Origin: Rotaria sp. Silwood1
Lineage: Eukaryota; Rotifera; Eurotatoria; Philodinida; Philodinidae
Assembly (NCBI GenBank): GCA_905250075.1
Contig: CAJNOP010000511.1
Location: 55,396 to 119,395 of the forward strand
Length of the DNA: 64,000 nt
Reading direction: 5' to 3'
In this document: positions 34,216 to 46,786 of the stretch, piece after piece
How positions within the stretch are numbered: position 1 is the first letter of the stretch
How the letters are laid out: the number at the start of each line of letters is the position of its first letter
The notes under the pieces: generated by a model
The model's input: only the letters and a program-made list of their open reading frames with translations
Databases searched by the model: none
What the model was told of the DNA's origin: nothing
Translations under genes and position numbers: made by a program

Positions 34216-35617
34216 TAGGGTGTGGGTGTGGGTGTGGGTGTGGGTGTGGGTGTTGGTGGGTGTGAGCGTGCGGATGTGGATGTGGGGTGTGGGTGTGGGT
34301 GTGGGGCAGTGTTGCCACCTTTTGAAGTCCAAAAAGCAGAAAATGACAGAAATTTTATTACTGAAAAACAGAAAAAAAGCAGAAAGCATATTTTTTGTGA
34401 TGTAAACGATTTTAAAACTTTGTTCCAGTGTACTAATGAAGAATTTTCATATCAAATTTTGATCTCTCTTGTACAGAATCATGAAAAATAGTCAATCCAT
34501 AAAGAAATAGGATTGCACAAGGTCAAGAAATACAACTACTTAATTGACAAATAGAATTATTAGATACATTTTCTATTGACTACATATTTGTCATCTGGTT
34601 AAGTAGCTTTTAATAAATCTTGATTATCTAATAAATATTTACACATCTTATTCATGACAAGGAAAACTTTAAACGTATTGTTAATTCAGGTGATATAAGT
34701 TTTCTTCTCATGCAGTCCTTTGATCACATAATAAATGTTTCAATTATGAGAATGCTGAGTCAGCATAAGCATTTCCACATGATAGAGAATAAAACAAATA
34801 TATGAGCTTTTTAAAATGTGGTGATTGAATGAGAGGAAAAATAAACACCCGTAACTGATCGGATCTGACAATTTTGTTCACTGTTGAATTATCATCATTT
34901 AGAATAGTAGATAAACATCAATAACTATTAGGAATGTATTGAGAGTGAAGATTCTGTAAGAAGGATGAGAAGTTTTCTTTTGTCAGAATTGCCAAGATCC
35001 AATCAAATTTTTATTTATAATTACTTAGCTTGATTTCATCTAGCTATGCATATAACCAACCAGACCGATAAGAAAGTAAAAGGTCTAATCTCAGTCAATC
35101 TGTTTGATTGTACGCACAGCTAAATGAAATCAACTTCAGCAATTCTCCATAAGAATCTCGTCGAGTTTTGTGGATTTTTGCAACAGAGAAGTTGTTATCC
35201 TTATTAGGCACTATTCATTCTCAATACATCTCTAGTAAGTATGGACAAGAACTTTGTTATAATGATGAAAAAATCTTTTAAAAGCAAAAATCTTGATTAA
35301 AAATATAAATAATACAATATTTTTAAAAAGCAGAAAAATGCTCAGAAAGCAGAAACGACAGAAAAAAAAGCAGAATTTTTCTGCTAAAAGCAGAAGAGGT
35401 GGCAACTCTGGTGTGGGGTGTGGGTGTGGATGGCTGTGGGTGTGCGTGGCTATGGGTGTCGGTGGATGGGTGTGAGCGTGTGGGTGGGTGTGAGCGTGTG
35501 GGTGTGGGTGTCGGTGTGGGTATGGGTATGGGTGTGGGTGTGAAGAAATTGAAGTTCCATTATCAACACGCACACCCACACAGCAAGTCACACCCGAAAC
35601 CCACACCCACACCCAGA
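34216..35617. repeat. TGTGGG hairpin, G-rich arm split by a hAT insertion
   Basis: G-rich (TGTGGG)n at 34216-34306 and 35411-35543, the spacer AAGAAATTGAAGTTCC..., then a C-rich arm 35571-35617 (CGCACACCCACACAGC...). The two G-rich pieces were one array before the hAT element inserted. Confidence 0.88.
34307..35410. mobile_element. Non-autonomous hAT element, 8-bp TSD GTGTGGGG
   Basis: Terminal inverted repeats CAGTGTTGCCACCTTTT (left) and CAGAGTTGCCACCTCTT (right, reverse complement) differ at two of 17 positions. Exact 8-bp duplications GTGTGGGG flank the element at 34299-34306 and 35411-35418, the target length of hAT transposons. The 1,104-bp interior has no transposase. AAAGCAGAAA words cluster at both ends. 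Its target site is the telomere-like repeat itself. Confidence 0.92.
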
Positions 35618-36297
35618 TCAAAAAAGCGAGAGCTTCCATCTAGTGCATCTTGTAGAGCAATCGATTCTCTACAAAATCCTATATCTGGCTATGCTCAGGA
35701 ATTCAATTTTTCATATAAAGTTTTTAACACAAGAAATACATGCTTTAGTACAAGCAATAAGTCACATACATACAAAGATAATATGGCCAAGATATTGACA
35801 AAACCACAATATTTTGTAGTCAAAATATAGCCAAGATCATGGATAAGCAGAATATATATAATATGTATATATATTTAATACTTTATGCGTTCAACTCGAA
35901 AGATTCTTGCATGGCATCGAATCTGACAAAATTCTAATTTTCGTGATTATACATAAAAATCATAGAAAATGTCATAATCGATATGTTCTTATCTAGTATT
36001 GAAATTTAAAAAACTGGTCTGTGGGATTTTAATAGCTCACTATAGTCTACAAACCCTGAAAATTACATCCGATTTGGAGATATTTGTGTATTTTGTGGTT
36101 GAGATCCTATGGAACACTTCAATTAAGAAAAGTAACGTGTATAGACAAATCTTGTGTGATCATGTTCTTTATTTCAAATACAGATTTTTGTTAAACGAAT
36201 ATAGAAGACTTTCAAGGATAATGTAAAGAAATAATAAGTGATGTTGAAATAAAAGTGAGAATCGACTTTTCGATGAGAATAGTTGCAATAGTTATCT
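35618..36297. other. Intergenic, 3' flank of F-box/LRR gene
   Basis: AT-rich; a (TA)n-like run near 35850. Nothing else seen. Confidence 0.35.
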
Positions 36298-39152
36298 CTA
36301 ATAATGAAGTCTCTCTAAGAAACCATGTTTTTCAGCAAACAGATGATGTGCCTTATCAGCATGGATTCCGTCGTTGCCCCAGAGAGCGAGTTGAGTGAGT
36401 GTCTGTAATGAAATATACTGATTAATTTATAGGTAATGACAAACAAAAATTGTCTGACCGTGTTATTTTGTAATGCTTGTGCCAGATGTTGTATTCCTTC
36501 ATCACCAATTCCGTTGCACCCAAGATCCAGTCTAATGAGGGTCTGTATTCAGATATAATGGTGAATATGCATTCAACAAAAAAAACTTATCTGACCGTAT
36601 TATTCTTTAATGCTTGAGCCATATATTGTGCTCCAACATCACCGATTTCGTTAAACTGAAGATCCAGTATAGTAACTGTCTGTATTGAAAAATAATGATG
36701 AATTAATAATTGATGAAAAGAAAACCTGTCTGACCGTGTTGTTTTGTAACGCTTGAGCCAGATATTGTGCTCCTTCAGCACCGATTTTATTATGCTGAAG
36801 ATTGAACGTGGTGAACGTCTATATCGAAAAAAAATAGTGAATTTATAGTTGATGAGAAGCCCACATGATTCACCGTGTTATTCTGTAACATTTGAGCTAA
36901 ATGTTTTGCTCCATCGTCACCGATATTGTTTTTATTAAGTTCGAGTATGGTTAGGGTCTGTAATGAAACATACTACTCATGTCGCCATTTTTTTAACAAC
37001 TGCGTCGCAGTTGCGCGCAACTACGGTAAAAAAATCGCAGTTACGCGTAGCTGCGCCGCAATTTTCCGCAATTACGAGTCACAGTGCGATCGCAGTTACG
37101 CGCAACTGCGTCGCAATTCAATCGCATTCGAACACATGGGTAATTAATTTATAGGCAATGACAAGAAAAGACTGTCTGACCGTGTTGTTTTGTAATGCTT
37201 GTGCCAGATGTTGTGCTCCTTCATCACCGATGCTGTTTCTTCGAAGAGTGAGCGTGGTGAGTGTCTATGCTCAAAAAAAAATGGTGAATATGCATTGAAT
37301 AAAAAGAAAACTTGTCTTACCGTATTGTTGCATAATGCTTCAGTGAGATATTGTAATTCTTTAGCATAGATCTGTTGGTATAGGATAGTAAGCGAGATGA
37401 TTGTCTGTATTGAAACTTAATGATGAATTTATAATCGATTAAAAGAAAACTTGTCGCACCGTGTTGTTGTGTAATGCTTGAGCCAGACATTGTAATTCGT
37501 TTTCAGTTCTATACGGCGGTTCCAAGGATAGGTCTGTGAGCGTCTATATGGATTTTCAGATCAAATTAAAAGTTTTCAAACCGAAAAATTTCAATGATTT
37601 ATGTTCTTCTTAGGATCATTGGCTAGTATTAATAAGGATTTTCGATGAACTTTTAATTAATTCTTCAGGCTAGTAATTCTGCGTAAGAAAATATGCACTC
37701 TCAGAGTCTCTATGACAAAGTCTGATGTGTTCATTTTGAACAGTGATATAAAAAATAGCTTGATGGTTTTAGAGTTATGAAGTGTGTCGAGAAAGTAGAA
37801 ATTGGCGAAGAGTCTATAGTTGGTGAGAAAATCTCTAAAAGCAGTAATACATGTATAGAATTATGTTCTGTGTACTTCGCAAAGAAGATTTTAATTGTTA
37901 ATAGACTTGTAGAAATTCTTCTTTATCTACAAAAGATGATTAAAATTTAATTTTTTTTATTTATTATTTCAATAGAACATTAATATTACCCTAGAAAATT
38001 TTCACAAAACTATTTGACTCGAATGATTGTCTTTCTGATTTTCGTATCATACAGTAGATTTAAAAACCTAAATTAAATTTTATTGATTTTTTTAGTACTT
38101 CTAATTGAGTTTGCTTATGTTACTCTAAGATGATATAAACTGAGAATCTTTGAGTAGAACTGGCTTCAATCAATATGAAGAATAGAGTGTTATTACACTG
38201 TTGATCACCAAACAGAAGATAGAAAGCTATACGGCCTTGAAGAAGTTTATGTATAATAGTGAAAATATGCACAAATAGTTTCACAAAATACTTTCGATCA
38301 TATCTAAAGTTTGATTTGTCTCTGATAAGAAGAATGTCTGACGTTTTTTACAATAGCGTAAGTTATAAAAAAATGCTCAAAAATCATAATATTTAGTAGT
38401 TCCATTTACAATGCTTATTAAATAGAATCTTCGATTGAATATATGAATTCATTGTCTTTATACTTATAGCATCTGCATTAGAAAGCAACTGGGATCATTG
38501 AATTTCTATAGGAATTACAAAAAAATTAGATAATTTGTTCCTAAATTTCGATGATTTTTCCAAATACATTCTGGTCTCTCATCAATATGGTATATAAAGA
38601 ACTTTTCTTTCTGATTTTGCCACAGTTCTTGAAATATATCAGAATTCTTAGAGTTCACCATCAGTTCATAAACACTCGCTCGAAGAAAGAGAAGGAATAA
38701 CACTGTAGCATTTAAGATATTAATGAATTGCAACGTAAATGAATCAATTTTACAAATATTTCGTTTTTTCATTTTTTTTAAAGAATGAACAATGAAAAGT
38801 TAAATAAATTCTAGGAAATGATTGTGAATGTGTAATGATATGTTATTATTAAATATGATAGAATAAAATAGAAGATACTTTTCTTGTTCGATCTCACACT
38901 AAACTGACCAAAGAGAAATGAAGAATAGAATTCATTGATGAAATGAATGATGTTTTGAGAATAATAAAAATCTCATTAAAAAATAAAACCAAAGTTTACC
39001 TGATATCGAGGATAAGTATCTGTAATAGTATTTAGTCGAGTACAGACATTGCGAAGTGATAGAAGAATTTCTGTTTTCTCAAGATTGTCCAGTATACGAT
39101 AGACCAGCTCGATAGGTAATGTGAGAAAAGATGGTGTAATGTTTGTCAGACA
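36298..39152 (-). CDS. F-box and leucine-rich-repeat protein
   Basis: The first recognised exon (39000-39152) encodes an F-box, 'LPIELVYRILDNLEKTEIL', the SKP1-binding module of SCF ubiquitin ligases. Eight exons follow: 37460-37543, 37321-37404, 37181-37264, 36874-36957, 36735-36818, 36596-36679, 36459-36542 and the terminal 36298-36402. The first seven are each exactly 84 bp and code for one 28-residue LRR of ribonuclease-inhibitor type (for example 'TLTTLTLRRNSIGDEGAQHL'). All are phase 0, with donors ACG|GTCAG or similar. The product would select substrates for ubiquitination through the LRRs. No ATG is in frame ahead of the F-box: a TAA precedes it, and the nearby ATG is in another frame. 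A start exon is therefore missing, or the gene is frameshifted. Additional exons could lie between 37544 and 38999. Confidence 0.75.
36973..37141. repeat. ~168-bp GC-rich palindromic insertion in an LRR intron
   Basis: LRR exons recur every 137-140 bp except here, where the spacing is 307 bp. The extra ~168 bp is built from CGCAGTTGCGCGCAACT / CGCAGTTACGCGCAACT words on both strands, far richer in CpG than its surroundings. Probably a small transposon insertion. Confidence 0.7.
37544..38999. other. Large intron region of the F-box/LRR gene
   Basis: Between the F-box exon and the first LRR exon. An open frame at 38515-38772 (-) has no domain I recognise. Both flanking exons are phase 0, so direct splicing is possible. 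Confidence 0.35.
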
Positions 39153-39956
39153 TTAAGATGTTTTGTTTGTTATAATGTATCTTTTGATAAAATATATGAA
39201 TGTTGAAACTGTGTGTGTTCGTGCTTGTACAATATTGTATTGATGTAAATAATAATAAAAGTGCAATGAATAATCACATGGAAAGAGGAATAGGTTACTT
39301 TCTGGAACAATGAAAAAGAAAAATACACGACGAATCGTTTAGAAAGAACGAAAAAAAAACTGGTGAAAACATGTCAGCATTGTCATTAAGAAAAATCTCG
39401 ACATTCATGTTTTTATAAGGAGTATTTTAATGGCGTTTATTTCACTGACATTTTCATTATAAAAGTATTGTATCTCTGACAATCCAAACTGAATTTATTA
39501 TATCAAATATATTCTTAAGTTTGTACAAATATTTCTTCAAAATTAAATATTAGAGATAAAATAAATGGATAATTATGCAATGTAAATAAAATATCAAATA
39601 TAAATTAAAAACAGCTAAGATCTTTTAGTTAACACGTGATATTTCGGTATCTATTTCACAGCAATAAAAATGAATATCTTTATTTCAAGTTGATTCATTT
39701 ATTTTTTCTTTTAATGAGTTAACCTATTATATTTTTGAATGTGGTAATACATTATCTTACACACAATACAGTAGGTTATAATAAATCTGATATAGATGTG
39801 TGAATATGAACAGATGGTCAACACCCACACCCACACACCCGCACTCCATCCCTCATTTTCTATTCTAAACTCCTGCGTAAAATGTTACGAACATCTCTAT
39901 ATATTGATGACAAACACCCGGTAGTTTCTTTTACGAACATCCGTTAAAATTATCCA
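39153..39956. other. Intergenic with C-rich telomere-like patch
   Basis: No gene. At 39812-39852 lies CAACACCCACACCCACACACCC, a one-armed relative of the TGTGGG hairpins. The words CGAACATCCGTTAAAA recur here and near 42740, on either side of the 39957-42667 insertion. Confidence 0.45.
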
Positions 39957-42667
39957 GGGGTCGCAGCAGGGGGATGGGAAGAAGAAGGAATTTTTCAAGA
40001 AAAAAGAAGGAAATTTGAACAAAAGAAGGAAAGGAATGAAAAGAAGGAATTTTCCCGGAATACTTTGCTGCAACAAATAAATTTTATACGACCGCCAATA
40101 AGAAACGATACGACTGCGCTCAGGCAAGTAAAATAGTACTCGAATTATTATTTGGTTACGTTGCAAGACCGTTATCTTGCTTTTATAGTGAATAGGAACA
40201 GAGAACGAATTTCAAAGAAGAACAGTTTTCTCCTTGGTCCTACGACGTGCGTGCATATTATTGTCATCCCCATATATCAATGACTCTCTCGGCAGCTTTA
40301 CAGGTCGCGCACACCCCTCACTAGAGTCTGTCGGGTCCTATCCGAATCCGGATCAGGACTCTGTTGGGTCTGAAAATTTCATGTTAATCGGGTCCGGGTT
40401 CGGGACTTGAAAATTTTACTGATCGGGCCTGGCTTATGTCCGGACGTCAGATCATTTGAACAATGTGTACAGTGTGCTACTCGATGAACACAAAAGATCA
40501 AAAAACGTATCTCGTTTCTTCCTAACGACTATCAGATTCGGATTAAAAAATTTCATTAAGAGTATTACGAGTACGGCTCAGGTCCATACTCAGAAAAGAA
40601 TGATCAATCGGGTCCGGGTCCAACAATTTTGATCCTCTGCGTCTTGATCTGGATCCCAGCCCAAAAAAGTTTAATTGGTCATGTCTGGGTTTCGGGAGTT
40701 CTTGAACCCAATAGGCTCTAACCCTCGCTTGCATGTATTGCTATGCCGTGTAGCGATCACGAAAATTCGTGTATGATCGAACCTATCCGTTGATAAAGCA
40801 TCAGAGATATGCAGCAGCATCCTCGCTTTGTCCTTGTAAAATAGATAACTCAATGCATAGTGGCTACTTCTATCTGCCACTTTTACACATAGCGGGAGCG
40901 GGAGAAAGGACTAGTCTAAACACATCGTTCTCGCCTAGATACGGCGAGTTGAAGATGATTTGAAGTTAAGTTGACTGGTTAACTTCACTTTTAGCGTTGA
41001 AAGCTGAATTCAACTAGGAATCATCGTTAAACTTGTAAAAAGATATTTTCCGTCATCCGATATTTTTGATATATCGCACTTGGATTGAAATGCCTTATGA
41101 CATCTCCGATTCAGATACGCTTTTTCGGGTTTCTCGTTCCGAATAGGTCTCCTATGTGATTTGTACATCCTCCATCGAATTGTATTAACTAGATAAATTT
41201 CCAGTTCTTTGATCGATGTACACTGTTCCAGATACTTTTCAAGGTTTTCGATCGATATAGAGTTCAATTGTGATTTATGATTTTTTTTCGACCAGAAAAG
41301 TCAAAAGTCGCCTCTGAAACCCGAACTCGATCGAAAAATCTGAAAAGCATATTAAAAACTAAGCTCAAGCGAAGAAGTTCAAATTCATGTTTGGCATTGA
41401 TTGGTCAACTTAAATTGCGTAGAAAGCTAAACGTTGATTTTGGGTTGAACTGAAATTAACTTACACGTACCACCTCCATTCTAGTCCACAAGTACCAACA
41501 CTGCTGCGTACTACTGAATGTTGGTTGCCTTTCTGCTTTTTTTCATCAACAACATCACCAATAAAAACTGTGACTCTTTTGTTCTACTGACCGACAATCT
41601 CGATCGAACATCGATACGCGACGGAAGGCCATTCGCGTAGGCATCTATAAGACTATGGTTATGATATAGCTCAGCTTCAGCTATACTTTGTTACTGGCGA
41701 GGGAAGGTGCCCAACTGACGGACACCGTTCGATTCCATTTTATGACTAAAAGGTAGGTCTCTACGAGACTAGGAAAACCCTAAAAGGATTCGCGCCCATG
41801 GTCTATCTGTGAAGAGTTATGACCGTTTTACGGAATTTTGAGCATGCGACTAGGGATTTCCAAAAAATCGAATTAAAGAATTTCGACCCGAAAATGTGTC
41901 CATGGATAGGTCTAACAGTCATTAGAATCGGTTGAAAGTTTCAGCCAAAATGAATGTTCCTTTCTCGAGATATTGAAATGTCAAAAAATAGTCAGTTTGC
42001 ACGGACAGGTCACAAAAACCGAGTTTACTTGATAATTCAATATCTCGAGAAAAGAACATTCGTTTTGGCTGAAACTTTCAACCGATTCTAATGACTGTTA
42101 GACCTATCTATGGGCAAATTTTCAGGTCGAAATTCTTTAATTCGATTTTTTGGAAATCCCTAGTCGCATGCTCAAAATTCCGTAAAACGGTCATAACTCT
42201 TCACAGATAGACCATGGGCACGAATCCTTTTAGGGTTTTCTTAGTCTCATAGAGACCTACCTTATAGCCATAATATGGAATCGAACGGCGTCCGTCAGTT
42301 GGGGACCTTCCCTCGTGAGTATATGTCCGAAAGTTTTGCAGCGACCAAATTCGAGAGAAGTGTCATTTTACGTATCTCAAGTTCTGCATGTGGATGCCAC
42401 GTAAATTCAAGACCCACATACGTACGTTAGCGTAAGTGTGACGAACTTTTCATTGACTTGAGATAAATTAAACCTTTTCTGTAGATTTAAGAGCTCTCTA
42501 TCAGTGTTGGATTCTAACTAGGTATTTCTATTCAATGTTTTCGATGTTTCTCGCAGCCTATTCGTATGAAAAGTAAAAAAGAAGGAAAAGAAGGATTTTA
42601 GGAGAAAAGAAGGACGATCTAAAAAAAGAAGGAAAAAAGAAGGAAAGAAGGAGCTCTGCGAGGCCTG
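39957..42667. mobile_element. 2.7-kb hAT-like insertion with 8-bp TSD ATTATCCA
   Basis: ATTATCCA stands at 39949-39956 and again at 42668-42675. The ends GGGGTCGCAGCAGG and (reverse complement) CAGGCCTCGCAGAGCT are partly similar, as worn hAT ends would be. Both ends carry AAGAAGG-rich tracts on the plus strand. The interior contains GGGTCCGGGTTCGGG-type words (40320-40720) and the palindromic element at 41693-42320. No transposase found. Confidence 0.6.
41693..42320. mobile_element. Palindromic element, ~300-bp inverted arms
   Basis: The left end ACTGGCGAGGGAAGGT and the right end (reverse complement) ACTCACGAGGGAAGGT start arms that match almost base for base to the centre near 42005. Shared words include CCAACTGACGGAC, ACCCTAAAAGGATTCG and CCCATGGTCTATCTGTG. 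No open frame. Best-preserved member of a family also seen near 43266-43830, 49150, 50182-52325 and 60220. Confidence 0.88.
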
Positions 42668-43265
42668 ATTATCCAATTCTTCACACAGAAATGTGTGTAT
42701 CGTTGCCGTTCCGAATATCCGTTAAAAATTTTAACGAACATCCATTTTTTTCGATGATCGTTCCAAACACTCATGTTTTTTCTAATTACGAACATCCGAT
42801 ATTCTTATCATAAAAGTGATGATTTTTTGAAGAAAACGGATATTCGGAATGAAAAGTAGCGACGAAACGTAAAAATGCTGATTGTAGAACATTGTCGACT
42901 TGGTACTGCTATGTGTCTTTTTAACATAAGAAAATGAATCAGTAGTGATCTGCTTATGTAACAGCACCTGCCGTGAAGGAACATTTAACACTAAATCCAA
43001 CACATATTCACATGTTGTTTTTGAAAAACATTATAAAGCAGTACCAAAGCGACACTGCTCTGAAATCCTAGCATATTTATTTTCACTTTTGAAAAGTTGA
43101 AAATTTTGTTTTCTATACTTCCTCACGAGGGTGTTTTCGATTTGGTTTTAATGATTCTGTCAAAAAGAAAAGATTTGGAAAATTTTTCTCTTTTTCCTTG
43201 TGGAATTTCAACTCATACTAGGTGTTCACGCTGAAGATTCCAGTTCATTTATTAATCCGAGAAAA

Positions 43266-43830
43266 AAGTTTGAAAACTCATAACTCACGAGTAAATCTTG
43301 TCAACTGATACTCTCAGTTTGAGCTCTTATTTTGCTCATAGATAAGGATCATAGTGCAGATAAAAACTCTAAAAGGATTCGTTCCATTGTCGTTTTATTG
43401 CGAAGAAATAAGCGTAACATTTCAATAAAGGAATATCTTCATGAACTGAGGTTTTTTTCCAAAATCTATTTTCTATTTTCTTCTTCAAGAAAAAAATATG
43501 AGTCACATTTAAGTTGTTGATCGACGAATAAACAGTTTCGCATCTATCTTGCTTTGTGTACAATTAGCAGGACTGATAATAAAAAGTGCTCATTGTTTTC
43601 TGTTGAAGAAGAAAATAAAAATGGATTTTTGAAAAAAAAAGCTCAGCTCATGAAGATGGTCTTTTATTGAAATGTGACGCTTGTTTCTTCGCAATAAAAC
43701 GACAATGAAACGAATCCTTTTAGAGTTTTTATCTGCACTATGATCCTTACCTATGAGCAAAATAAGAACTCAAACGGAGAGTATCAGTTGGTAAGGTTTA
43801 CTCGTGAGTTATGAGTTTTTCAACTTTTTT
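43266..43830. mobile_element. Second palindromic element, ~180-bp arms
   Basis: The left arm begins TGAAAACTCATAACTCACGAG and the right arm is its reverse complement. Both carry CAACTGATACTCTC and AACTCTAAAAGGATTCGTT, the same landmarks as the 41693 element. The centre near 43550 is unique. Confidence 0.8.
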
Positions 43831-44505
43831 TGGTTATACACGAGGCAAACAGAAAAATGTCGATAACTTTTGAAGGAAGAACCATGGAAAGAAATCTCTT
43901 TAGGCTTTTTACTATTTCAATATACTCGATCGAATGAGATATAAATGAGTCAAAACTGGAATTACCACCTTGTACTAAAACTTTTTCTTCGGAGTATCAA
44001 CTGACTTACCATGAAGATGATTGTAATATTTTCTACAAAATACAATCTTAAAAGAAACGAATGAAGAGAAAGATCCTATTCGTTCAGATCTTTTTTGTTC
44101 GATAGATTCTCTCAGAAATTGATAAATAATTGAGTTCTAGAAGTCTCATTTTTATCTTGTTGATCATACATAGTCAATTATTGTCTTGTCATCTAGTTTA
44201 TTACAGCAGTCATATTTAATTTTGGATTTTTGCATTATTGATTAATTCGATTGTCGAACATTGAAATTTGTTGTCTAGACTGTCTGCTAAACATATGATC
44301 ACAAAAAATAATACTGATTATTTTTTTGCTTACTCTACAAATTGTTTTCTATTGAATAAGACAAAAGTTTCGATAGAAACAAAAAATGAAAGTGAAATTA
44401 ATTTCTCTTGTCTTCTTTGATTCTAGTGGTGATGAATTTTTTACGATTATAACTCGTGGTTTCGGCAACGATTTTCCATTGATCATTGAAGATATAGGTG
44501 CGTCG
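43831..44505. other. Half-arm relic and intergenic DNA
   Basis: Near 43860-43925 one degenerate arm of the palindromic family is visible (CCATGGAAAG ... CTTTAGGCTTTTTAC). Nothing else recognised. Confidence 0.35.
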
Positions 44506-44705
44506 AGGGTGTGGTGTGGGTATTAATTGACAGAAGATCGACACCCACACCCCACACTCACATCCAATCTAAACGAGATGTTGCTGAATTAATGGGAGAC
44601 CCATTCTTTATGAGACATCCGTTATGGTCTGAGGTGTGGGCGTCGGTAGGATTTGGGTGGAATGTTGGTGTGGATATGGAGGATGAGAGTGTGAGTAGGT
44701 GCGAG
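44506..44705. repeat. Short TGTGGG hairpin and worn G-rich array
   Basis: GGGTGTGGTGTGGGTATTAA, a short spacer, then CGACACCCACACCCCACAC to about 44573. After 60 unique bases comes a worn G-rich array at 44633-44705. The flanks have protein-like frames ('GDEFFTIITRGFGNDFPLII' to the left, 'SKRDVAELMGDPFFMRHP' to the right), so a coding exon may have been interrupted. Confidence 0.55.
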
Positions 44706-46786
44706 ATGTCATTGTAGGTCAAGATTAGGAAGTAGAAAAGTAAAAAAATTGTCGGTTGATAATGCTCATATTTAGGCCAGTAATTGAGTGACAGCGCCAG
44801 CCTCTTTGTTCAGCCATGATTTCCATAGGATAGAACCAAGTTAAATCAATCATCTTTGCACATTCTCTGTTCAACAAACAATAATAAGACGAAGAAAAAG
44901 GGAACTGACTATTGATAGAGACCAGCTTCTGGTAGAATAAACGAAATAGCATTGAATTCCATCGTTAGATCGAAGATTCTTTCCAATAACAATTGATATT
45001 CGATTTCGACATAAGTTTGTTCTTTTCTTCGTAATGAAGACATGTGATTTTCGATTAAATTCATGAACAAACTTGATTGACAAGATCTTTTGGCTCGAAA
45101 TACTGAACATTTGATTAATTATATCCTAAAGCTGATAGATTTTCTTCTCTATCCATCGTCAATCGAATAATCATTCTCTTCTATACACTTCAAAATGGAA
45201 TAGTCAATTCATTTCTCATGGTTTTGACTTGTCATTTGACGAAGACTTCAATCAATCGAACTGGAATATTCAATAATTTGGATATTTGAATGAAAATCTA
45301 GTGAAAAGTGCTTCCATTGAATTCATATGATCTTTTCATGAAAGATTTTTTCGAATCTCTTGCTCGTTTGTGAAAATCTTTTCTTGTGATCATTCGAATA
45401 AATGAGAACAATCTCAAATTATGCAAAACATCATTCGAAGAAAATCGATTTGTTGATAAAATTGACTCAATCCATTATATATCATTATCAATTAATTCAT
45501 TATTATATTCGCATCCATGGACATAATAGGTATCTACAGCGCTGCAATGAGCCTGAATGGATTGGATGATCTCTACCATGATTAATGTGGCTGCAAAACA
45601 ATGACTATGATCAAGATTTTCAGCTAAAATTCGAGCGTAATTCAACATATATTGAAAATCAAGCGATTTCTATTCATAATTTCTAATCACACTTCAATGC
45701 CTTATTTAGTATTATGTTCCACTTAGTCTATCAAAAATAACTATTTTAACAATTGCGTTGTGACAAAGTACATGTTCAAGTCCAAATTACAGAACAACTC
45801 ATTGATACATAATTCGAATAATTTCTTGATGAACGATTATAATCACTGAAACTTCCAGAGAGACAAAATTATTTTCACATATGTTCTAAAAAAGTAATAA
45901 TGCACGATTCTTAACAGGAAAAAAACTTTAAGAAACTATTATTATGAATTTTCAAAAAATTGATTGTCTCGAATTTACTACTGTAATACACAAGAATAGA
46001 TTTTATGATTTCATTATACCAAGAAGAATAAAATAGAAGAGTTTTTAGTATGGAAAACAAATTATGAAGATATTTATTTAATCTATTTAAAGTATTTTGT
46101 TTTTATACATTTTGTGAAATATGATAGAAAATGAGTATTGAAATTATAGAGCGAGACCACGACTTCTGGATTTCTAGATCAAAAATTCAAAAAAATCCTA
46201 TTTTTCTTTGATAATGTAGTATAGTAGTCGTCATATTCATATGAAAGAGATTCATCGTGTCTCACATTTTAATAATGTAGGGATTATTCTGAAAGCTGCT
46301 TCTTTTAATTACAGACTAACTGTATAGAGAGTATGTGTTGGAAGTGTAGAACTCTTCGCTATCAACAAAAAATAAATTAAGAAATGTACTTTTCGAAAAA
46401 GTGTGTTCACATTGTTGTTGATAAGCAATCTTTGTCTAGTTCACACTGCTCTCTTCAAATGTTCAAATCTTGCTGATGTCATTCACTACTAAGACGATGA
46501 TCTTCAGATCTAGGGTATGTGATTCTCATTTTGTTGATTGACTTTAACAGTCACAATGAATATGACAAGCAACAGAAATAATAGAAGAGATTCCATAAAT
46601 TACTGAGCATCTACCATAGTGCAGTGATAGAACTCACGTCATCTTTAATAATGTCTAGCACCCACCATGACTACATAGTTAGTCATTGTGCCATACTCCT
46701 ACTCAGACAGAATTGTGTGCATCAAAACTTCTCAGAATATTAGAAGCACGAGTGCTAATCTTATATTTGACGTTATCGCAGCCACA
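44706..46786. other. Intergenic with one exon-like frame
   Basis: At about 45482-45672 (-) the frame 'MLNYARILAENLDHSHCFAA' ... 'VHGCEYNNELIDNDI' has convincing protein composition but no family I recognise. Related-looking frames downstream (to about 44725) are broken by stops. Possibly a decayed gene. Confidence 0.3.
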
